Positions 16,660 through 24,772 of a DNA stretch of 64,000 nucleotides are shown one piece after another. This DNA comes from Thermobaculum terrenum ATCC BAA-798. GTDB lineage: Bacteria > Chloroflexota > Chloroflexia > Thermobaculales > Thermobaculaceae. The notes beneath the pieces were generated by a model. That model was not told the origin of the DNA, made no database searches, and worked only from the letters and a program-made list of their open reading frames with translations. A program made the translations under genes and the position numbers. Where the stretch lies: NCBI RefSeq assembly GCF_000025005.1, contig NC_013526.1, positions 744,001-808,000 on the forward strand, read 5' to 3'. Each line of letters opens with the position of its first letter. The first letter of the stretch is position 1.

Positions 16660-17658
16660 ATGGAAATAAGACGCTACCTACAGCCCGGAGAGAGGATCCA
16701 GCTGCTGGCGCACAAGCACGCGCTGTGCCTGGTGCGGGCGCTCGTGCCGCCCATCCTGCTCGTGCTGCTAGCCACCCTCTCATCCTGGGGCTACGATCTG
16801 TACCTGGGCAAGGGACAGCTACCCCTGTGGCTGTTGGCGGTGGTCGCGCTGGTGGCGATCGCGTGGGGAGCCTACGTTTGGCTCGACTGGAGCGGTAAGG
16901 CGCTGATCGTCACCAACAGCCGCGTGCTGTGGGTGGAGCACGTGCCCGGCTTCAAGGAGAAGCACTGGCAATCCCCGCTCAGGGGGCTGCAGAACGTCAG
17001 CGCGAGCAGCAGATGGCTACAGAGGCTGGTGCGCAGCGGTGATCTCCTGCTGGATACCCGCTCCGAGGGAGCCCTCCAGGTCACGTGGATCACCCGCCCA
17101 CACCACATAGCCGCGCGCCTGGGTTCGCTCATCCGGGCCGCCGAGAGCACCCCCATCAGCCCCATCAATGCGGGTGGGGAGACCCTGCCTCCGCTGGTGA
17201 TCCACAGCCACCCGGTGGCGCTGGCCTCCGAGCTGTTGCGCCCCTTGTTGCTGCTGGCGGTCGCGGGGCTCGCCGGCTGGTGGAGCGGCTACCTCGTGGT
17301 AGGCATCGCCGGCCTGTGCATGAGCCTGCTGTGGGCCGGCTGGCTGATAGACTCCTGGAGCAACCATGAGATAACCATCGACGATGAGAAGATAGTCGAG
17401 CACAAGGTATCTCCGCTGGGGCTGCGCGAGGAGACCAAGAGCGCCCCCATCAGCAGCCTCCAGGACATGTCGTACGTCATCAAGTCGCCCCTGGCGTACC
17501 TCCTGCAGTACGGAGACCTCAGGCTGCAGACCGCTGGGGACACCGAGAACTTCTTCTTCCGCCACGTGCCTTCCCCGCGCAAGCTCTGCGACGAGATCGC
17601 GCGCCGCCAACGTGCGCAGCGACGGGTGTCGACGAGCAGCACCACGGTCACGGGCTGA
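16660..17658 (+). CDS. Membrane protein with bacterial PH-like domains
   Basis: This protein of 332 residues has two membrane hairpins, at about residues 26-70 and about 190-230. Each is followed by a soluble segment of bacterial PH (bPH2/YdbS-like) type. The first has VTNSRVLWVEHVPGFKEKHWQSPLRGLQNV; the second has ITIDDEKIVEHKVSPLGLREETKSAPISSLQDMSYV. Such proteins are common single-gene membrane proteins of unclear role, perhaps in envelope stress or lipid contact. The start ATG at 16660 fits the beginning of the conserved region; the ribosome-binding site is weak (cagg). It lies 150 bases after the hairpin-rich region. Confidence 0.8.
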   Translation: MEIRRYLQPGERIQLLAHKHALCLVRALVPPILLVLLATLSSWGYDLYLGKGQLPLWLLAVVALVAIAWGAYVWLDWSGKALIVTNSRVLWVEHVPGFKEKHWQSPLRGLQNVSASSRWLQRLVRSGDLLLDTRSEGALQVTWITRPHHIAARLGSLIRAAESTPISPINAGGETLPPLVIHSHPVALASELLRPLLLLAVAGLAGWWSGYLVVGIAGLCMSLLWAGWLIDSWSNHEITIDDEKIVEHKVSPLGLREETKSAPISSLQDMSYVIKSPLAYLLQYGDLRLQTAGDTENFFFRHVPSPRKLCDEIARRQRAQRRVSTSSTTVTG

Positions 17659-17739
17659 CCACGTGGGGTTCTTTGGCGGTGGCGGCGGTTATAAGGTAGC
17701 ATATAGTGTGAACACATTCCCTCATGGAGAGTGCTGCTA

Positions 17740-18822
17740 GTGATAGCTCAAGATCTGTCTGCTCGCCCTATGAGCGGCGAGGCCAGGATGCTGGCCGCCT
17801 GCAGGCGCCAGCCCACCGACTCCACCCCCGTCTGGTTCATGCGGCAGGCAGGCCGATGCCTTGCCGAGTACCGTGAGCTGCGGCGCAAGTACGACATCCT
17901 CACGCTCGCCAAGACCCCCGAGCTCTGCGCGCAGGTGACGCTCATGCCCGTGGACGCGCTGGGGGTGGACGCGGCCGTGATGTTCGCCGACATCATGCTG
18001 CCGCTGGGGGGCATGGGCGTGGAGTTCTTCATAGAGCCCGAGATCGGGCCCATCATCCCCCACCCGATCCGCACCAGGGCGGATATCGAGGCGATCAGGA
18101 TCGTGGAGGCCGAGGAGGCTACCCCGTTCGTCTTCGAGGCGATCCGGATCGTGCGGCGGGAGCTCGCGGGCAGGGCCGCGCTGATAGGCTTCGCTGGCTC
18201 GCCCTTCACCCTCGCCTGCTACATGATCGAGGGCAGGCCCTCCAGGGACTACGCCCACGCCAAGCGGATGATGTACGGCGAGCCCGAGCTGTGGCACGGC
18301 CTCATGGCCAAGGTCACGGAGGTGATAGTCCGCTACCTGCGAGGGCAGGTACAGGCCGGCGCACAGGTCATCCAGCTGTTCGACAGCTGGGTGGGCATCC
18401 TGGGCCCCGACGAGTACGCCGAGTACGTGCTGCCCTACTCCAGGCGCATCTTCTCCGAGGTCAAGGCACTGGGTGTGCCGACGATCCACTTCGGCACAGG
18501 CGCTGCCTCCCTGCTGGAGCTCATGGCAGAGGCGGGGCCAGACCTGGTGAGCGTGGACTGGCGGGTCAGGCTGGACGAGGCCTGGGAGCGCATCGGCCAC
18601 GACAGGGGCATCCAGGGCAACCTCGACCCGGCGGCCATGCTCGCCCCGTGGCACTACGTGGAGAAGAAGGCGCTGGATATCCTGCGCAGGGCGAACGGCC
18701 GCCCCGGACACGTGTTCAACCTGGGGCACGGCGTGCTGCCCGACACGGACCCGGGCAAGCTGAGGATGTTGGTGGACCTCGTGCACGAGAGCACGAGTAG
18801 ATCAAAGGAGGAAGGCGTATGA
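17740..18822 (+). CDS. hemE: Uroporphyrinogen decarboxylase
   Basis: This enzyme of 360 residues decarboxylates the four acetate side chains of uroporphyrinogen III to give coproporphyrinogen III, in the cytosol. Signatures are the substrate loop WFMRQAGR near the start, FADIMLPL with the catalytic Asp, GFAGSPFTLACYMIEG, TIHFGTG, VSVDWR and GNLDPAAM near the end. I chose the GTG at 17740, nine bases after GGAGAG; the ATG at 17770 is an alternative that begins nearer the conserved part but lacks a ribosome-binding site. It overlaps hemH by four bases, forming a two-gene heme operon. Confidence 0.95.
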   Translation: MIAQDLSARPMSGEARMLAACRRQPTDSTPVWFMRQAGRCLAEYRELRRKYDILTLAKTPELCAQVTLMPVDALGVDAAVMFADIMLPLGGMGVEFFIEPEIGPIIPHPIRTRADIEAIRIVEAEEATPFVFEAIRIVRRELAGRAALIGFAGSPFTLACYMIEGRPSRDYAHAKRMMYGEPELWHGLMAKVTEVIVRYLRGQVQAGAQVIQLFDSWVGILGPDEYAEYVLPYSRRIFSEVKALGVPTIHFGTGAASLLELMAEAGPDLVSVDWRVRLDEAWERIGHDRGIQGNLDPAAMLAPWHYVEKKALDILRRANGRPGHVFNLGHGVLPDTDPGKLRMLVDLVHESTSRSKEEGV

Positions 18823-19781
18823 CCATAGAACAACCGGAGACCATAGGTGTGCTGCTCATGAGCTACGGCGCCGCCAGGACGCCGGAGGACGTGCCCGCCT
18901 ACATGAACCACGTCTACCACGGCAAGGCGCCCCAGGAGCTGATCGAGGAGTTTCAGCGCCGCTACCGGCTGGTAGGCGGATCCCCCCTCATAGAGATCAC
19001 CCGCCAGCAGGCCGAGGCGCTGCGGGATCTCCTGCAGGCGGAGGCCAGGGAGGGGACGCGCTTCGTAGCCGAGGTGGGCATGAGGCATACTCCCCCGTGG
19101 ATAGCCGACGGGCTGCGCAGCTTGGTGGAGCAGGGTGCTCGCCGGATAGTGGCGATCATCATGTCCCCGCAGTACTCGCCAATAATCATGGGCGGCTACC
19201 ACAGGGCGATCGAGGAGGCGCTAAGGGAACTCCCGAGCGATGTGCAGGTCACGATCGCCGGGCCGTGGCACACCGAGCCCGACTTCATAGAAGCGCTTGC
19301 ACAGCGAGTCAGAGAGGCCCTGGAGAGGGTCCCCGCCTCAGAGCGCGACACCGTGCCGATAGTGCTCACCGCCCACAGCCTGCCCAAGAGCGTAGTGGAC
19401 AGGGAGCCCTTCTACATCGACCAGCTCATGGAGACCGCCCGAGCCGTGGCCGACAAGCTAGGCCTGGCGGACGACCGGTGGATGTTCGCCTACCAGAGCG
19501 CCGGGCACACCCCAGAGGAGTGGCTCAAGCCGGACCTCAAGGACGTGCTCCCGGGCATCCGCCAGGCAGGCCATAGCAGCGTGCTCGTGGTGCCCGTCCA
19601 GTTCTTGGCGGACCACCTCGAGATCCTATACGACATAGACGTGGCCGCCCGCGAGGAGGCCGAGTCCGAGGGGCTGAAGTTCTATCGCATAGAGGTGTTC
19701 AACACCATGCCCCTGTTCATCCGCGCCCTGGCCAACGTGGTAAGGAAGGAACTGAAGACCGAGGCCATGGTCGCCCAGTAA
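18819..19781 (+). CDS. hemH: Ferrochelatase
   Basis: This 320-residue enzyme inserts ferrous iron into a porphyrin. Features are LLMSYGAARTPEDVPAYM at the start, SPQYSPIIMGGYHRA, the LTAHSLP motif with the catalytic His, YQSAG, and the VVVPVQFLADHLEILYDID segment with the second acidic site. The length fits the Gram-positive coproporphyrin type (CpfC), which inserts iron into coproporphyrin III; in that route hemE is directly followed by oxidase, chelatase and HemQ, but neither oxidase nor HemQ is next to it here. The start is ATGA-coupled to hemE with AGGAGGAAGG ahead. A strong terminator follows. Confidence 0.95.
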   Translation: MTIEQPETIGVLLMSYGAARTPEDVPAYMNHVYHGKAPQELIEEFQRRYRLVGGSPLIEITRQQAEALRDLLQAEAREGTRFVAEVGMRHTPPWIADGLRSLVEQGARRIVAIIMSPQYSPIIMGGYHRAIEEALRELPSDVQVTIAGPWHTEPDFIEALAQRVREALERVPASERDTVPIVLTAHSLPKSVVDREPFYIDQLMETARAVADKLGLADDRWMFAYQSAGHTPEEWLKPDLKDVLPGIRQAGHSSVLVVPVQFLADHLEILYDIDVAAREEAESEGLKFYRIEVFNTMPLFIRALANVVRKELKTEAMVAQ

Positions 19782-19796
19782 CGAACTTGCACCAGT

Positions 19797-19830
19797 ATAG
19801 GTGGGCGGTAGAGCCGCCCACCTATTTTTA
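19797..19830 (+). terminator. Rho-independent terminator after hemH
   Basis: ATAGGTGGGCGG (19797-19808) pairs perfectly with CCGCCCACCTAT (19814-19825) around a TAGAG loop, and runs into TTTTTA. It ends the hemE-hemH transcript just before the convergent stop codon of the synthetase fusion gene at 19834. Confidence 0.9.
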
Positions 19831-19833
19831 CGC

Positions 19834-22191
19834 CTAATCTCCTTGAAAATGGTAGTGGGGATGATTATGTTGGTGATCCGGCAGGTGCCGATGGGGATGC
19901 ACATGAGGCACACCTGGAGGGGGCAGCTCCTCCGGTGGATGGAAGTGGTCGGCATCCACGTGCCTGGGGTGATCGTGCTCCAGCCAGCGCTCCACCTGTC
20001 CATCTCTGGCCACTAGCAGGCTCTCACCATGATGCCATCTAGCTCTGAACAAGTCGTAGTTGTGCTTGCTCTTGGTCTGACGTTCCTCTGGCAGTAGGCT
20101 GTACCATTCCCGATGGGGGTGTAGGATGATGCGCCGCTCAACCTCCGGCACCACTACGACGCGCAGCCCCGCAGCCTTGAAGAAGAAGCTGTAGTACACG
20201 TCCGCCAGGCGGTAGAACCTGAACTTCTCGTTGTCCAGCAGCCCCACCTCCTCCAGTAGCGCACGCCTGAAGGCGAACAGATACCCCTCCATAGCGTCCG
20301 CATCCGGTCCAGGAGTCCGCTCGAACTCCCGGAGGTCCTCCGTCACCAGGCCAAACGGCCCAGCCACCCCGACCGACCTATCGGCCAGGGCCTCCTCAAG
20401 CGGGGTCCACACATCGCCCGCGAGCTCCACGGAGGTATCCAGCCAGACTACGTACCACCCCTCCGAGGCGCGCATCGTGGCGTTGCGGGAGGCGGCGAAC
20501 CCGATGTTGTGGTCCGCAAAGAGCACCTTGAGGGGTACCCTGACGCCCTCCTCCTCCCAGTAGCCTCGGTGGTACAGCTCGAGCATCAGCCCCAGGGTGT
20601 CATCGGTGGAGCCGCTGTCGACCACTACGACCTCCAAGCTCCTGCCGTGCAGGTGGCGCGCCAGGCTGCGCAGGCACCTCTCCAGGTCCTCCCTGTTGTT
20701 GCGGGCTATGAGGTTCACCGACCACTCGTAGCGGTCGGGCTCGCCCACGCGGCTGGGCACCTCGGCCGAGCTGGTGAACACGTGCGGCAGGCGGTTGATC
20801 CTGAGCCTGTAGGCGCGAGTGCCCTGCCGGGTGTCGCGCAGCTCGACCCCGCGCGCCTCCAGGTCGGAGCGCAGCGCGTCTGCCAGGGCGTAGTCTCCCC
20901 TTGCCCTGACCTCCGCACGCAGAGCCAGCAGCTCGCGCACGTCCTGCCGAGGCTCCAGGAGCAACCCAGAATCGGGCTCAGCGAACACGTCGAGCCCGAG
21001 CACCTCGTCGAACTCCGCCAGCAGCGCCGCCCTCTCCGCAGGTCCCAGGCCGGAGCGGCGCACCACGTCCCATACCACGGCCATGGCAGCCGGGAGGTTC
21101 AGGTCGTCCCTCAGCGAGCGGTCGAAGGCCTCGCGCCAGGGCCGCATGGCCTCCTCATCGGGAGGAGCAACGGCCTCATCCCTGGCTGCCAGGGCGGCCA
21201 TCCTGAGCCTGCGCAGGGAGGTCTGCGCGCCCGCCAGCGCCCGGAAGGTGAAGTTCAGGCGGGTCCTGTAGTGCGCCGTGGTGAAGAGGTAGCGCAGCGC
21301 CAGGGGCTCGAAGCCCCGGGCCACGATGTCGTCCAGGGTGTAGTCGTTGCTCATGGACTTGGACATCTTCAGGCCGTCGGTCAGCAGGTGCTGGGTGTGC
21401 ACCCAGTGCCTCACCCACCTGTGGCCGACGTACGCCTCGCTCTGCGCCCGCTCGTTCTCGTGATGGGGGAAGATGTTGTCTACCCCACCGGTGTGGATGT
21501 CGATCTCGGTACCGAGGTACTTGATCGCCATGGCGGTGCACTCGATATGCCACCCGGGGAACCCCCTGCCCCAGGGGCTGTCCCAGGCCATCAACCTGCC
21601 GGGCTCCGCCTCCTTCCAGAGCGCGAAGTCCAGTGGGCTCCTCTTGTCGGCGGTCGCATCCTCCTGGGAGGAGGTGAGCTCCGGCAGGCTGTTGCCCGAG
21701 AGCTGCCCGTACTGCGGCAGGCGCGCCACGTCGAAGTAGACGTTGCCGCCCGCCCGGTAGGCGTATCCCTGCCGCTCCAGCTCGCGCACGATCTCGATCA
21801 TCTCTCCCACGTGCTGCGTGGCCCGCGGGAAGACCGAAGCCGGCAGGATGTTCATCCTCGCCTCGTCGCGCATGAAGGCGCGGGTGTAGAACTCCGCGAT
21901 CTCCCCCGGGGTGCGCCCCACCCTCCTGGCCTCGGCCTCGAGCTTATCCTCCCCCTGGTCCAGCAGCTCCTGTCGCATGTGCCCTACGTCGGTGATGTTC
22001 TTCACGTGGATCACCTCGTAGCCCTCCCGCAGGAGCGCCCGCCTTATCCAGTCCGCGGTACAGAAGGATCGCAGGTTGCCTATGTGGATGTAGCGATAGA
22101 CGGTGGGGCCACAGGTGTACATCCTGATCCTCCCGGGCTCCACCGGCACGACCTCCTCCACACGGCGAGTCAAGGTGTTGTACAGCCTCAT
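19834..22191 (-). CDS. cysS: Cysteinyl-tRNA synthetase fused to a GT2 glycosyltransferase and a His-rich tail
   Basis: One uninterrupted 785-residue frame carries three parts. Residues 1 to about 465 are a full cysteinyl-tRNA synthetase, which charges tRNA-Cys. It has the HIGN motif (36-39), the zinc ligands Cys27, Cys218, His243 and Glu247, KMSKS (275-279), and the C-terminal DALR and anticodon-binding parts ending near RQGTRAYR. Residues from about 487 to 725 are a GT2 glycosyltransferase: SVNLIARNNREDLERCLRSL, VVVVDSGSTDDT, NIGFAASRN, WLDTSVEL as the DxD-like site, and EGYLFAFRRALLEEVG. The last 48 residues contain 14 His (HVHPHRHLPDHQHNHPHYH) and probably bind metal. A normal cysS is about 460-490 residues. 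This is probably the cell's only copy to judge by its intact motifs, but that cannot be seen here. It starts at ATG 22191 with GGAGGAG ahead. Confidence 0.93.
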   Translation of the reverse strand: MRLYNTLTRRVEEVVPVEPGRIRMYTCGPTVYRYIHIGNLRSFCTADWIRRALLREGYEVIHVKNITDVGHMRQELLDQGEDKLEAEARRVGRTPGEIAEFYTRAFMRDEARMNILPASVFPRATQHVGEMIEIVRELERQGYAYRAGGNVYFDVARLPQYGQLSGNSLPELTSSQEDATADKRSPLDFALWKEAEPGRLMAWDSPWGRGFPGWHIECTAMAIKYLGTEIDIHTGGVDNIFPHHENERAQSEAYVGHRWVRHWVHTQHLLTDGLKMSKSMSNDYTLDDIVARGFEPLALRYLFTTAHYRTRLNFTFRALAGAQTSLRRLRMAALAARDEAVAPPDEEAMRPWREAFDRSLRDDLNLPAAMAVVWDVVRRSGLGPAERAALLAEFDEVLGLDVFAEPDSGLLLEPRQDVRELLALRAEVRARGDYALADALRSDLEARGVELRDTRQGTRAYRLRINRLPHVFTSSAEVPSRVGEPDRYEWSVNLIARNNREDLERCLRSLARHLHGRSLEVVVVDSGSTDDTLGLMLELYHRGYWEEEGVRVPLKVLFADHNIGFAASRNATMRASEGWYVVWLDTSVELAGDVWTPLEEALADRSVGVAGPFGLVTEDLREFERTPGPDADAMEGYLFAFRRALLEEVGLLDNEKFRFYRLADVYYSFFFKAAGLRVVVVPEVERRIILHPHREWYSLLPEERQTKSKHNYDLFRARWHHGESLLVARDGQVERWLEHDHPRHVDADHFHPPEELPPPGVPHVHPHRHLPDHQHNHPHYHFQGD

Positions 22192-22319
22192 GGGCGATGG
22201 CTCCTCCTGCTGGTGTCTGGTTCATTTTACCTCGATCTCGGAGAGGCTTCGACCCTTGCCACTAGACGTCGGGGGCCAAGGCCGTTTACCATACAGGCAA
22301 ACCGCTCTGGAGGTCGGAA

Positions 22320-23834
22320 GTGAACTGCATATTCATCACGGTGGACAGCCTGAACCGCCACTTCCTACGGGCGTACGGAGGCAAGGTGGAGATGGAGGTG
22401 CGCACGCCCAACATAGATCGCCTCGCCGCCCGCGCCGCGGTGTTCGAGCGGCACTTCGCCGGCAGCCTCCCCTGCATGCCCGCGAGAAGGGAGTTCTTCG
22501 CCGGCGTGCAGGAGTTCCTGTGGAGGCCCTGGGGACCGATGGAACCCTTCGACGAGCCCCTGGCGCGCGTGGCCAGGCGAGGAGGGGTCGTGCCCCAGCT
22601 GGTGACCGACCACTACCACTACTTCCAGCACGGTAGCCACGGGTACTACGAGGACTACATGGGATACGAGCTGATCCGCGGGCACGAGTACGACACCTGG
22701 CGCACGACGCCCCGCAGGCCCGACCCCAACTTCCTCCGCCAGATACTCGCCGACCAGCCGGAGGACACGGGCTTCCTCAACCGCGCGGCCTACGCCCGCA
22801 ACGTCGCGGGATTCCGCACCGAGGAGGACTTCTTCCCCGCCAAGGTGTTCTCCAGGGCGGCGGAGTGGCTGCGGGAGAACGGCCAGCAGCAACCCTGGCT
22901 GCTGGTGATAGACAGCTTCGACGTGCACGAGCCCTTCCACTGCCCCGAGCCCTACGCCTCGATGTACACCGATGAGGACCCCACGGACCCGGAGCTGATC
23001 CTCTGGCCCAGGTACGGCAGGGTCGATGAGGGGAGCAGTCGGCTCACGGACAGGCAGCTGGCTTTCGTGCGCGCCCAATACGCTGGCAAGCTCACCATGG
23101 TGGACAGGTGGCTGGGCGTGCTGCTAGACGAGATGGACCGGCAGGGGCTGTGGGCGAACACCCTGCTCATCCTCACCACGGACCACGGGCACTTCCTGGG
23201 GGAACATGGGTAGGTCGGCAAGCCCAACGCCCCGATGTACGACGTCCTGGCCCACACCCCGCTGTTCATCTGGCACCCCCATAGCCCCCTCATGGGTGGT
23301 AGGGTGAACGCCCTCACCTCCGCGGTGGACCTGTACGCGACGATGCTGGATGCCCTGGGGCTGGAAGTGCCCGGGAGCACGCACAGCCGCAGCCTGATGC
23401 CGCTGCTCCTGGGAAGCGTCCGGGAGCACAGGGAGTGGGCGATCTACGGCTACTGGGGCTCAACCGTGAACGTGACCGACGGCCGCTACACCTACCTGCA
23501 CCCCTGCAGGGAGGACGTGGAGGCGACCTGCTACTCCACGATGATGATCGAGCCCATAGACTGGTTCGCCCCCCCGAGGCCCAAGCTGCACGCCACGGCC
23601 GGCAGGTTCCTGCCCTACACCGATTCGCCGGTGTGGCGCTACACCGCCAGATCGACGAGCAGGCACGGCTCTCCCCTCCTGTTCGATATCGAAAGCGATC
23701 CGGAGCAGCAGGAGAACCTGGCCGGACAAGGGGCGAGCGAGGAGGCCGCCATGCGCACGCTCCTCATCAACGCCCTGCAGGAGCTCTCGGCGCCCCCCGA
23801 GCAGTACGAGCGGCTGGGCATCTTGCTGCCGTAG
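22320..23834 (+). pseudogene. Sulfatase interrupted by one in-frame amber codon
   Basis: A sulfatase of the alkaline phosphatase superfamily hydrolyses sulfate esters with a formylglycine residue. The frame opens with GTG at 22320 behind GGAGGT. The catalytic Cys52 lies in CMPAR, the CxPxR formylglycine signal, and the metal-binding TTDHGHFLGEHG is near residue 290. Codon 298 is TAG (23211-23213), then the same frame continues without any further break (VGKPNAPMYDVLAHTPLFIWHP) to 23834, for 504 positions in all. Homologues usually have Tyr at the stop position (GEHGYVGKP), so a TAC or TAT to TAG change is enough. A real nonsense mutation, a sequencing error or readthrough are possible. Confidence 0.85.
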
Positions 23835-23911
23835 CTACGCCCGCTTGCAAGCAGGGTCTTAAGGGAGGGGCAAGCATGAGCTTCGTACTACCGGGTTTAG
23901 CCAAGACGTGG

Positions 23912-24619
23912 CTACTGGGGCTTACGCGCTACCAGCACCTGCGAGAATGGGAAGGTATGGAAGTATCTCCAGATGCACAGGCTCTCAGCGTAGGGGCGTA
24001 GCTGCTGCGCGTACTCGCCCACGTGGTGGATGTCAGAGATCAAGAGGATGCCACCCGGTCGCAACGCTCTCCACATCTCGGCCACGGCCCTTTTCCTGTC
24101 TTCCCTGCCCCTGATGTTATGCACCACGAAGTTCGATACCACGGCATCGAACGTACTATCTGGAAATGGTAGGCTACGGGCATCACCCTCCACCACCCTT
24201 AGCTGTACGCCCTCCTCACGGGCATTTCTCTCCAGTCCGGCTCTGCCGTTGCCGCTCAGATCCCAGACCGACCACATATCGAGAGCCACGACATCAGCCC
24301 CGAGCATGGCCGCGGCCACGGCCAGCAGCCCCAGCCCCGTACCCACGTCCAACACCTTGTCACCAGCTCTCACATCGGCCAACCGCAGCAATGTGTAACG
24401 ATGGCGCAGCTTGATGCATCCCGAGTAGAGCAGCATCCAGCCACCCACTAGCAAGAAGGATAGTGGCCATAGCAGCTCCCACGGGTTGAAATATGCAGGG
24501 GCACTCACCCAGAAGTAGGCAGCAACACCTAGCAGCAAGGTCCCCACGGCCAAGATGCAGGCCACGACGTAGGGAGCATCCAGACCATATCTTAGAGAGA
24601 ACGAAGGGCTCCTATTCAC
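23912..24619 (-). CDS. Membrane-anchored class I SAM-dependent methyltransferase
   Basis: The protein of about 235 residues has two hydrophobic segments at its N-terminus (about residues 13-36 and 46-70) and then a Rossmann methyltransferase. Motif I is VLDVGTGLGLLAVAAA, followed by VVALDMW and an EGDAR motif with DAVVSNFVVHNI. The substrate is unknown. A TATAAT box (24632-24627 on the minus strand) lies seven bases before the GTG at 24619, so this start is probably leaderless; a longer frame to 24700 starts upstream of that promoter and is less likely. It is divergent from the ADP-ribosylglycohydrolase gene. Confidence 0.8.
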   Translation of the reverse strand: MNRSPSFSLRYGLDAPYVVACILAVGTLLLGVAAYFWVSAPAYFNPWELLWPLSFLLVGGWMLLYSGCIKLRHRYTLLRLADVRAGDKVLDVGTGLGLLAVAAAMLGADVVALDMWSVWDLSGNGRAGLERNAREEGVQLRVVEGDARSLPFPDSTFDAVVSNFVVHNIRGREDRKRAVAEMWRALRPGGILLISDIHHVGEYAQQLRPYAESLCIWRYFHTFPFSQVLVARKPQ

Positions 24620-24626
24620 GTTGATG

Positions 24627-24632
24627 ATTATA
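24627..24632 (-). promoter_or_regulatory. TATAAT box giving a near-leaderless methyltransferase mRNA
   Basis: On the minus strand a perfect TATAAT is followed after seven bases by the GTG at 24619. An upstream TTGTGT at 18 bases is the best -35 candidate. Confidence 0.45.
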
Positions 24633-24772
24633 GCCTTCAGTGCAACAAAGACACAAACCCTCTCACCTTGGAAAACTTGTCGCAGCAATGCGTCCCACAA
24701 AGCTAATCTGGACCTTTCAGAGGCTTATTAGTATCATCTATGCATATAAGTAGTAAAGAGAGGCAAGGAAAG

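Noticed and set aside
20509-22323. A 604-codon frame antisense to the synthetase fusion gene
   Set aside because: It is a shadow of a real gene with full motifs on the other strand; the translation is rich in Arg, Gly, Pro and His with no domain.
23211-23213. Amber codon read as pyrrolysine or another special amino acid
   Set aside because: The residue is a plain Tyr in homologous positions, no Pyl machinery or tRNA is seen, and one-base change or error explains it better.
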